IMG/VR virus record: IMGVR_UViG_3300000116_000223
Location: 1-20,073 of that record
From: a virus
DNA: 20,073 bases
Strand: one strand, 5' to 3'
A program made the translations under genes and the position numbers. The notes beneath the pieces are model-generated. The model did not search any database. It was not told the DNA's origin and saw nothing but the letters and a program-made list of their open reading frames with translations. Of this stretch, positions 14,510-20,073 are shown piece by piece; position 1 is the stretch's first letter, and every line of letters begins with the position of its first letter.

Positions 14510-16225
14510 CTAAGCAGGAAATGTTGCTCCTGTTGGTAGTATATTAAAGTCTAGTACTATAAATTCTGCAGACTTAACAGGTTGTAAATAAACATATCCT
14601 ATAAGTTGGTTATTATCTATTGTTGTTGGGGTATTATTTGATTCATCCATTACCACCTTAAATGAGGTTAAACCTTGTTGGTTTTGAACAGAATTTAAAT
14701 AAGGATTTACTTGTGATAAAAAATTATTACGTGTAGTAACATTATTTTGTTCAAATACTAATGTATCTGCTACTTGAGATATAAATCCTTTTAATTCAAT
14801 TAGTAAACGTCTTACATTTATTCTATCTAAAGCTGTTTTTCTACTTTGTAGTGTTTTTTGTCCGAATACTGTAACTCCGGTGTTTGGGAAAGTTACTATT
14901 CCATTTATGCTGTTTTGATATAAAGTATCTCTATTTCCTTGAGTTAAATATCTTTCAGCTCTAACGGCTGTACTCATTATTCCTCTACTTTGTCCTGCAG
15001 GTGCAAACCAAGGTTCAGCAACTCGATCATTAAAAGCATATATTCCTGGAATTAAAGTAGAAGCAGGTACCCAAACTTGTCTTGCTGTATCTGGATCAAT
15101 TGTTTTCACCCAAGGCCAATATGTAGCAGCATACGATGTATCATAGGTAGCAGCTTGTGTTATAGTAGTACTTATATTAGCACCATATCTTACTAAATCA
15201 ATTACAGCCATTGAATCTCCTCTATTTTGAACTGTATTAATTACATTTGTAATTGTGGTGGTATGAAGAGCAAAATCTGATAATAGGCCAGGGATTGTAA
15301 TTAAATTGTATATGTATGCTTCTTTATTTGCTAATAAGGAGATTGAATCAGCATAATCAGTAGCTTTTAACCCTTGAATACTATCATTTGAAATGTTTTC
15401 ATAATATTTCCCTTCTGTTCCAGGTATATTACTACCTCCAGCACCACCAAACACCCCACTTGAAGTAATAGGTAATGAACTAGTGAATTGAGATTTTGGT
15501 GTTCCATTATTATCAAAATATTCAGGAGTAGTTATATTAACTTGCTTTACTCTAACATATCGAGAGTTAGTAGGATAATCACCATTTGATGTTACAAAAA
15601 ACTCACCACCATCACTAGATACTACTTCAGTTTGTGTACCAATAATTTTTTCTACATAATTAGGTGAATATGGATCTAATGAAAGGTTACTCCATGTTTC
15701 TAATCTTGATGGTGAGAGTGTAGTATCATCCCCTCTTCTAATTACTAATTCAAAAGTACCCTCAGCTGTATTTCTATTTGTAATTTGCCATCTAATATTA
15801 TCTTTGGTACCATTTGCTAAAGTTCCATTAGCATTTAGTGAACTTGAGCTATTCATAATTTCACCTTCAGTAAGTGTTTCTAGTACAATTGATGCTGAGG
15901 TGTTAGCGTTTGCAATAATAGAAGATGTTGCAGGAGTAAATGAACCACTTACTACACGTGTAACTAATAAAGAAGTTCCACCATTGTTAAAATAGTTATA
16001 TGCTGAGATAGAGGTTAGATAAGTAAATGTTTGGCTTCCACTTTCAAAAGTAGTACCATATTTATTTGAATAGTCACTGTAAGTAGTGCATATGGTAGGA
16101 ATACCAACTTTTCCTTTTACTGTTGGACCTACTATAGCTGCACCTGCTGATAAAGGGAGCTGGGTTATTTCAGATTGGTCGTTTTCAATTGCTAATACTC
16201 CAGGTGATACAATAGTTTCTGCCAT
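14510..16225 (-). CDS. gp18: Tail sheath protein, first paralogue (gp18-like)
   Basis: This 571-aa protein has the same architecture as the downstream sheath gene. It starts with IVSPGVLAIEND, then 'AGAAIVGPTVKGKVGIPTI' and 'YFNNGGTSLLVTRVVSGSF'. The C-terminal domain has YWPWVKTIDP (from about 369), PWFAPAGQSRG, GVTVFGQKTLQ, LDRINVRRLLIELKGF (from about 465) and AEFIVLDFNILPTGATFPA at the end. Both genes keep the N- and C-terminal strands that link neighbouring subunits in a contractile sheath, so neither looks decayed. Some nucleotide blocks of 20 bases or more are identical between the copies, for example around the NVRRLL codons. Whether the two proteins mix in one sheath or do different jobs cannot be told from the sequence. 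A motif copy lies 17 bases before the ATG. Confidence 0.92.
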   Translation of the reverse strand: MAETIVSPGVLAIENDQSEITQLPLSAGAAIVGPTVKGKVGIPTICTTYSDYSNKYGTTFESGSQTFTYLTSISAYNYFNNGGTSLLVTRVVSGSFTPATSSIIANANTSASIVLETLTEGEIMNSSSSLNANGTLANGTKDNIRWQITNRNTAEGTFELVIRRGDDTTLSPSRLETWSNLSLDPYSPNYVEKIIGTQTEVVSSDGGEFFVTSNGDYPTNSRYVRVKQVNITTPEYFDNNGTPKSQFTSSLPITSSGVFGGAGGSNIPGTEGKYYENISNDSIQGLKATDYADSISLLANKEAYIYNLITIPGLLSDFALHTTTITNVINTVQNRGDSMAVIDLVRYGANISTTITQAATYDTSYAATYWPWVKTIDPDTARQVWVPASTLIPGIYAFNDRVAEPWFAPAGQSRGIMSTAVRAERYLTQGNRDTLYQNSINGIVTFPNTGVTVFGQKTLQSRKTALDRINVRRLLIELKGFISQVADTLVFEQNNVTTRNNFLSQVNPYLNSVQNQQGLTSFKVVMDESNNTPTTIDNNQLIGYVYLQPVKSAEFIVLDFNILPTGATFPA

Positions 16226-16242
16226 TTGTTAATAGATTATTT

Positions 16243-16254
16243 TGTTATAAATAT
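16243..16254 (-). promoter_or_regulatory. Intergenic motif ATATTTATAACA, putative late promoter
   Basis: A copy of the shared motif, ending 17 bases before the ATG of the first sheath gene. Confidence 0.6.
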
Positions 16255-16262
16255 GTCATAAC

Positions 16263-16281
16263 TTAAGTTAAATTAACTTAA
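16263..16281. repeat. Inverted repeat TTAAGTTAA-A-TTAACTTAA
   Basis: Perfect 9-base arms around one central base, overlapping the stop codon of the 90-aa gene and lying just before the motif of the first sheath gene. It could be a protein-binding operator-like site or a weak hairpin. No T run follows, so it is not a convincing terminator. Confidence 0.3.
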
Positions 16282-16545
16282 ATTAGTAATTTTGCCAGTT
16301 TCTGGTTCAATATTACATTTTCCATACTTTTTAAAGATATCTTTAGTAAGTTCTTTTTCTCTGTTAGTCAATTCATTTAGAAATATTTTTGCGTCTTCAT
16401 GTCTATTTTCAAGTTGAAGCTTAGTCATTTCTATTTCACCTAATTCTAAAATAAGAGATTGGGTTTGGGTTTGGATGTTTTTAAGATTTTTTAATTCTTC
16501 TTCTGTTAAAAACTTTTGTTCTTCTTTATTCGTAACTATTGACAT
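16273..16545 (-). CDS. Small coiled-coil protein, 90 aa, unknown function
   Basis: The protein is almost entirely helical and charged: FLTEEELKNLKNIQTQTQSL, then ILELGEIEMTKLQLENRHED, with heptad-like spacing of Leu and Ile over about residues 12-72. It ends in a short segment YGKCNIEPETGKITNLS that looks like a beta turn. It has no membrane segment or signal. I do not recognise the family. It sits immediately before the sheath genes and has its own motif copy 24 bases before the ATG, with a very A/T-rich leader. A small coiled-coil protein here could be an assembly factor or a minor tail component, but this is a guess from position only. Confidence 0.7.
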   Translation of the reverse strand: MSIVTNKEEQKFLTEEELKNLKNIQTQTQSLILELGEIEMTKLQLENRHEDAKIFLNELTNREKELTKDIFKKYGKCNIEPETGKITNLS

Positions 16546-16569
16546 AATTTATTTTATTTTTATTTATTT

Positions 16570-16581
16570 TATTATAAATAT
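16570..16581 (-). promoter_or_regulatory. Intergenic motif ATATTTATAATA, putative late promoter
   Basis: The first copy of the shared motif in transcription order. It lies just after the LamG gene stop and 24 bases before the ATG of the 90-aa gene, the longest spacing of the seven. Confidence 0.55.
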
Positions 16582-16582
16582 A

Positions 16583-17266
16583 TTAAGGTGTGTCTGTGCT
16601 ATAGGATGCGCCATTAATTGTACCTGTGCCTTCACCACTCATAGTATTATTAGCTGTTGTACCCGATCCTTCTTCAAATCTATACCAGTATGTAGGATCG
16701 TCAGCTAAAAGCCCAGTTAAATCTCTAATTACACCTCCATTATATATTTTATTTACATTTGCACTTTGGTCACTACCTCTCCAAAGTGCAACTTCATCCA
16801 TTAATCCTATATAATGTCTTCCAGATGCTCCACCAAGATAACCAAGATCAAAATCACCTGATAAGCTTCCTGTAGCTTCACCAAATGCTACTCCATTTCT
16901 AAAAGCTTTCACTATTGCAGATCCATTTCTTGTAATTACAACATTATTCCATACATTTAATTCAATTTCATTACCATCTCCTGTTGTATAAAAAGTAATT
17001 GAACTACCATCAACATTTAAAAGTATTTCAGTAGTTCTTACTAGATGAATGTAGTCAGAAGAACTTGAATTTTTCCCTGCAATATAACGACTATCTGCTG
17101 GGCTAATACCTTCAGGTTTGATCCAGAATGAAAAAGTAAACTCATCAGTATATGTTACATCAGTAAAAGTTACATTATCACTACTTCCATTAAAACTTAA
17201 TGAAAAATTATTATTAAATCCACTTTCTTGTGCTGCAATTGTTCCTAGACTTATTCCTATTCCCAT
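16583..17266 (-). CDS. LamG/concanavalin-A-like lectin-fold structural protein
   Basis: A 227-aa protein with a single jelly-roll domain covering residues about 19-227. Typical pieces are FSLSFNGSSDNVTF (21-34), DEFTFSFWIKPEG (41-53), 'ELNVWNNVVITRNGS', 'VKAFRNGVAFGEATGSL', 'YIGLMDEVALWRG' (152-164) and 'YWYRFEEGSG' near the end. This is the order seen in LamG-type (Laminin_G_3) domains, which often bind carbohydrates. The N-terminal MGIGISLGTIAAQE may be an attachment segment. There is no signal peptide. The gene lies between the tail terminator and the sheath genes, 7 bases after the Ser/Gly-rich gene, so the protein probably decorates the virion, perhaps near the neck, and could hold host or surface glycans. 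The fold is well supported; ligand and virion location are inferred. Confidence 0.8.
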   Translation of the reverse strand: MGIGISLGTIAAQESGFNNNFSLSFNGSSDNVTFTDVTYTDEFTFSFWIKPEGISPADSRYIAGKNSSSSDYIHLVRTTEILLNVDGSSITFYTTGDGNEIELNVWNNVVITRNGSAIVKAFRNGVAFGEATGSLSGDFDLGYLGGASGRHYIGLMDEVALWRGSDQSANVNKIYNGGVIRDLTGLLADDPTYWYRFEEGSGTTANNTMSGEGTGTINGASYSTDTP

Positions 17267-17273
17267 TTTTTTA

Positions 17274-17858
17274 TTAACTTAAATCACCAATTAAATCCCA
17301 TTTGTTATTTCCAACATATTTTAAAGTAGCTGCAGAAAATTGTCCAACTAATTTAAGTCTTCCACTTTTAGAATTTAGTGTAACTCCACTACCTGTTTCA
17401 AATGAAACATTACCTGCAGAAGATGTTTGAAAAAATTCAAATTCTACTCCTGTTGTACATGCTACAGAAGCAGTAACAAATATTGAACAGGTTACATTTC
17501 CACCTGCTCTATAATAAGCACCTGCAGTAGCATCACTTGCTGTAAAAGGATTTGAATCAAGTCCTATAATAGGGCGGTATACATTTGTTACTTCTCCTAT
17601 AAAACTACCACTAAATGTTCCTTTGCCTGATTGAGCATGTGAAGATGTAATTGAGTAGGAAGATGTGATTGAGTTTGAAGCAGTTAATGAGTTTATAATT
17701 GTAGGTTCTCCGTTTATAGATCCTGTCATGTTAAAAGAGCCTGATAGAGATATATTATAAGCATCTATTCCTGTAAATGCATCTATAGATTGAGTAACAT
17801 GCCCTGATTTAACTGTGTCTCCTGTACTAATTCCTGTTTTGCTTAATATTTTTGCCAT
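17274..17858 (-). CDS. Ser/Gly-rich phage structural protein (fibre or decoration type)
   Basis: This 194-aa protein begins MAKILSKTGISTGDTVKSGH, then VTQSIDAFTGIDAYNISLSG. Short Ser/Thr/Gly/Asn repeats (SLTASNSITSSYSITSSHAQ) follow from about 57 to 90. The second half ends in SGRLKLVGQFSAATLKYVGN followed by NKWDLIGDLS. This closing beta pattern (L-L-G-(Y/F)-A-L---G-W-L-GDL) is common in small phage fibre and decoration proteins. The repetitive middle resembles beta-helical or fibrous segments. It lies 15 bases after the gp15-like gene and 7 bases before the LamG gene, and the two probably form a pair of surface proteins. No exact family is recalled and the virion location is not known. Confidence 0.62.
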   Translation of the reverse strand: MAKILSKTGISTGDTVKSGHVTQSIDAFTGIDAYNISLSGSFNMTGSINGEPTIINSLTASNSITSSYSITSSHAQSGKGTFSGSFIGEVTNVYRPIIGLDSNPFTASDATAGAYYRAGGNVTCSIFVTASVACTTGVEFEFFQTSSAGNVSFETGSGVTLNSKSGRLKLVGQFSAATLKYVGNNKWDLIGDLS

Positions 17859-17873
17859 TTATTTTATTATTTT

Positions 17874-18782
17874 TTATATATTCTCTGATCCAACTCCTTG
17901 TACTTCAACTCCAATAATAACTTGAGATTTACTATTAAACTTTTTAATAGCAGAAATTTGTTTTTGGATTGTATCTGGTATTATATGTCCATACATATTT
18001 AATGTAAATGTAGATTTTACTATTCTATCTTGTCCATCATTTAGTTCTACTGTTGTTGTATATGAATCAATAGTAGCCTTAAATTTAAAACGTTCAGGAT
18101 CACCCCAATATGAATCTGAGGCATAGTTTATAGATTCAACTATTTTATTTAATTGATCTATATAATATGTTTGAATAGTACAACTATATTGTAATTTAAC
18201 ATAATCTGGTATGACACTAACTATGTATTGCTCTACAGGTTTTCGGTTATTTAAAGCACTAAAATTAGAGTATGAATTTTTATTATTGTATGATTTTTTC
18301 CATGAAGCATACAAATTTGGTGTGTTACCGTCAAGCTTATTTCCTACTGATCTGTCTTTTTCAAATGAATCTCGCTTAAACATAATAATAGGAGCCATAA
18401 TCCTACCTCTTTTATCTTTATAGTAACCATCTCTTTGAGCAGATTTCCATCTTTCAGGAGCACCATAAATTATGGGTACAGCAATTCGTTTACCATTTTG
18501 CACAACAGAAGGACGTATCACATTTTGAAAATAATACATTATAGATTCATCTATGTCTTGTAACCCAATTGTAAATGGTTTTGTTGTATCATTTTTAGAA
18601 GACAATTCATTCGATCTATTATGATCTAACCCATTTTGTTCAGTTTTAGTAAATTGTTCAAACTTACTAGGTTCATTAGGGTTACCCCTAGTATCACCAT
18701 TTTCAGGATTAACATAAGGATCTTGTTGAGATCGACTAATTTCCTTTTGACTTTTTGGTACAGGTTTTCTAGATTTTGGCAT
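17874..18782 (-). CDS. gp15: Tail terminator / sheath stabiliser (gp15-like)
   Basis: A 302-aa protein. The first 70 residues are Lys/Ser/Asn/Gln-rich and probably disordered. The folded part starts at about 75 with DESIMYYFQNVIRPSVVQNG, then KRIAVPIIYGAPERWKSAQ and RIMAPIIMFKRDS. It continues with EQYIVSVIPDYVKLQYSCTI, then 'YYIDQLNKIVESINYAS' and 'TFTLNMYGHIIP'. T4 gp15 (272 aa) shows the same order: 'IRVPITYAS', then 'LPRINLHLVDFSYN', 'MIYELSIFTRYEDDMFQIVE' and a late 'SLTFEVNGWMYP'. gp15 caps the finished tail and joins it to the neck. The gene follows the gp14-like gene by 3 bases, matching the T4 order 13-14-15. The long disordered N-terminus is not present in T4 gp15. Confidence 0.72.
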   Translation of the reverse strand: MPKSRKPVPKSQKEISRSQQDPYVNPENGDTRGNPNEPSKFEQFTKTEQNGLDHNRSNELSSKNDTTKPFTIGLQDIDESIMYYFQNVIRPSVVQNGKRIAVPIIYGAPERWKSAQRDGYYKDKRGRIMAPIIMFKRDSFEKDRSVGNKLDGNTPNLYASWKKSYNNKNSYSNFSALNNRKPVEQYIVSVIPDYVKLQYSCTIQTYYIDQLNKIVESINYASDSYWGDPERFKFKATIDSYTTTVELNDGQDRIVKSTFTLNMYGHIIPDTIQKQISAIKKFNSKSQVIIGVEVQGVGSENI

Positions 18783-18785
18783 ATA

Positions 18786-19295
18786 TTATAGTCTTTCTCT
18801 TGTAATTTGTACTTTATCAGCTGGGGTGTAGTGGGTAGTGCATATAATTGAGATATTAGAACCAAAATTATCTAATCCAGGGTTAAGTGGATTTTCACTA
18901 TACGGGTATCTAGGATCTTTACCAACAAATAATTGATTATCTTTAACACTATCTACTTCAAAATATCCTTCGTAATACATTATAATATCTCCAGGTTCCA
19001 TTACTACACTAGCATCAACTAAATCATCTCTAAAGAATCTAAATTCAACATCTCTTGTATAATCAACTCCCATATCACTAGAGTTGTATGTTTGATCACC
19101 TCTTTCAAGTAATACATTTAATAAAACAGGTTCTTGATAATATTTAGCCCCTGATGATTCTCCATATATGTTTACTCGGGTTTCTTCAAGATTTAATTTG
19201 TATACAGCACATTGTTGAGTGATAATATCCCCCATTAACTCTCTGTTAATACTTCTCATTAAAGAGACATCACGTTGTGTACCAAATAAAGCCAT
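18786..19295 (-). CDS. gp14: Neck protein (gp14-like)
   Basis: A 169-aa protein beginning MALFGTQRDVSLMRSINREL, then 'DIITQQCAVYKLNLEETRVN' and 'IYGESSGAKYYQEPVLLNVL'. 'VEFRFFRDDLV' and 'PGDIIMYYEGYFEVDSV' follow. This is the pattern of the gp14-type neck/head-completion protein in T4-like phages of aquatic bacteria, which with gp13 forms the collar between head and tail. T4 gp14 is longer (256 aa), so this is a compact form. Only one base separates the gp13-like stop from this ATG, and 3 bases separate its stop from the gp15-like ATG, which suggests translational coupling in one operon. The assignment rests on sequence feel plus the 13-14-15 order. Confidence 0.73.
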   Translation of the reverse strand: MALFGTQRDVSLMRSINRELMGDIITQQCAVYKLNLEETRVNIYGESSGAKYYQEPVLLNVLLERGDQTYNSSDMGVDYTRDVEFRFFRDDLVDASVVMEPGDIIMYYEGYFEVDSVKDNQLFVGKDPRYPYSENPLNPGLDNFGSNISIICTTHYTPADKVQITRERL

Positions 19296-19296
19296 A

Positions 19297-20073
19297 TTAT
19301 CCTACGTAAATTACCATTGGGACCTCACTAATTATTTTATTTTGAGCTGCACCTTCTTCTGCTTTTTTCTCGAGTAAGGTTTTACGAGAAGTTGTATCAA
19401 AGTATGCTCTTAATCTTTCTACTAGTGCAGCTTTTTCTGCTGTTGCTGCAGAAATTAAATCTGATTGGTTTAGAGTTACTTCAGATCCAGGTATTGGAAT
19501 TTGAGAGTATTTTCCCCTAACATATCCTAAAATTTCTTTAACAAGTGATAAAGCATATTCAAAAATCCACTGTCTACCAATTGAGTTAATACGTGTATAA
19601 TTGGGGTTTTCATATGGAACATTAGAAGCGTTGGTAATAATTTCTCTACCATCTCTATCGTAGTAAGGTTTATTTGTTTCTTCTAATTTAACATAATGGA
19701 ATGATAGATATGTTATAGCAGTATCATTTGGGATTGGGAAAACACGTAGTTTATTATTAACTAATTCAAATGTATATTGAGATTTTCTAATCTGATCATT
19801 TAATTCAATAGCTTGAATTTTTTGCAGATCATAATTTATTGGCATTAACATAAAGTTAATAGCTGGTGACATTCCTCCAAATCCAAATGAGTCCATCATT
19901 TGTTGCATTCCTACACCTGTACCTGCATATGGATCAAAATATCTTGTAATTGCGGGAGGTGATTCGTAAAATATTCTTTTTAATTCTATTCTACCCTCAA
20001 TACTTTCTGAAGTTGCCCACTCATTCATATCATATTCTTGCTTACCTTTAGTAAGTGGTAGTGAACCAGTATA
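19297..20073 (-). CDS. gp13: Neck protein (gp13-like), 5' end outside the window
   Basis: The frame is open to the very right edge: 15 codons precede the first ATG (20028-20026) and read YTGSLPLTKGKQEYD with no stop. This looks like normal protein of the family (LPLTKG-Q-YD), so the true start lies beyond 20073. The visible 258 codons include IEGRIELKRIFYESPPAITR, then YFDPYAGTG, 'MSPAINFMLMPINYDLQKIQ', 'NDQIRKSQYTFELVNNKLRV' and 'FPIPND'. This is the gp13-type head-completion/neck protein pattern of T4-like phages (T4 gp13 has 309 aa). It ends in MVIYVG one base before the gp14-like start. It probably acts with gp14 to join head and tail. Confidence 0.75.
   Translation of the reverse strand, partial: YTGSLPLTKGKQEYDMNEWATSESIEGRIELKRIFYESPPAITRYFDPYAGTGVGMQQMMDSFGFGGMSPAINFMLMPINYDLQKIQAIELNDQIRKSQYTFELVNNKLRVFPIPNDTAITYLSFHYVKLEETNKPYYDRDGREIITNASNVPYENPNYTRINSIGRQWIFEYALSLVKEILGYVRGKYSQIPIPGSEVTLNQSDLISAATAEKAALVERLRAYFDTTSRKTLLEKKAEEGAAQNKIISEVPMVIYVG

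Noticed and set aside
16263-16281. Inverted repeat at the end of the 90-aa gene as an intrinsic terminator
   Set aside because: Arms are almost all A-T, the loop would be too small without losing pairs, and no T run follows on the minus strand.
8239-16580. TATAAATA on the plus strand at seven intergenic sites as ordinary T4 late promoters
   Set aside because: Read that way they would point rightwards, into the 3' ends of minus-strand genes, with no plus-strand gene to drive. The fixed position before minus-strand ATGs supports reading the motif in the other direction.
1-20073. tRNA genes, CRISPR arrays, insertion sequences, integrase or attachment sites
   Set aside because: No cloverleaf-like GC-rich stretch, regularly spaced repeats, transposase or integrase motifs were seen. 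Gaps between genes are too short to hold them.

Overview
The window is one strand-uniform block of tail genes from a contractile-tailed, T4-like phage (myovirus morphology). Every supported gene lies on the minus strand, so transcription runs from high to low coordinates. The DNA is strongly AT-rich. Start codons are preceded by A-rich leaders and I see no convincing Shine-Dalgarno sequence. Together with the flavour of the tail proteins, this suggests a Bacteroidota (flavobacteria-like) host and probably an uncultivated aquatic phage. The host is an inference only.

In the direction of transcription the layout is as follows. Neck and tail completion come first: a gp13-like protein cut by the right edge, then gp14-like and gp15-like proteins (20073-17874). 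Two probable surface proteins follow: a Ser/Gly-rich structural protein and a LamG/concanavalin-A-like lectin-fold protein (17858-16583). A small coiled-coil protein (16545-16273) comes next. Then there are two tandem tail sheath paralogues (16225-12764) and the tail tube protein (12716-12228), closed by a strong intrinsic terminator. A 123-aa unknown protein with a ferredoxin-like pattern (12123-11752) follows. The next pair, a T4 gp26-like protein and an overlapping ORF in another frame (11710-10708), is probably a frameshifted tail-assembly chaperone. The tape measure protein is at 10668-8251. The tail tip and baseplate block (8223-1368) holds a 71-aa protein, an 861-aa structural protein, a gp53/LysM-like wedge protein, a 976-aa hub-like protein and a CHAP-type peptidoglycan hydrolase. 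A 306-aa protein with a repeated motif and a Gly-rich tail ends the structural block. The left edge holds the start of a different gene, possibly a family A DNA polymerase.

The genes would act together to build the tail. The hub, wedge and hydrolase form the tip, the tape measure and its chaperones set tube length, tube and sheath polymerise on top, and the neck and terminator proteins close the tail for joining to the head. The order neck-terminator-sheath-tube-chaperone-tape measure-baseplate is the expected one.

Three signals stand out. An exact 12-base motif (coding strand ATATTTATAAYA) stands 11-24 bases before the start codon of seven genes and looks like a phage late promoter. The overlap of the gp26-like gene with the next ORF contains two T7 runs and a palindrome, and the second ORF lacks a normal start, which points to +1 (or -2) programmed frameshifting. 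Two sheath genes lie in tandem. No tRNA, CRISPR array, insertion sequence or integrase was seen, and no gene-free stretch exceeds about 110 bases.
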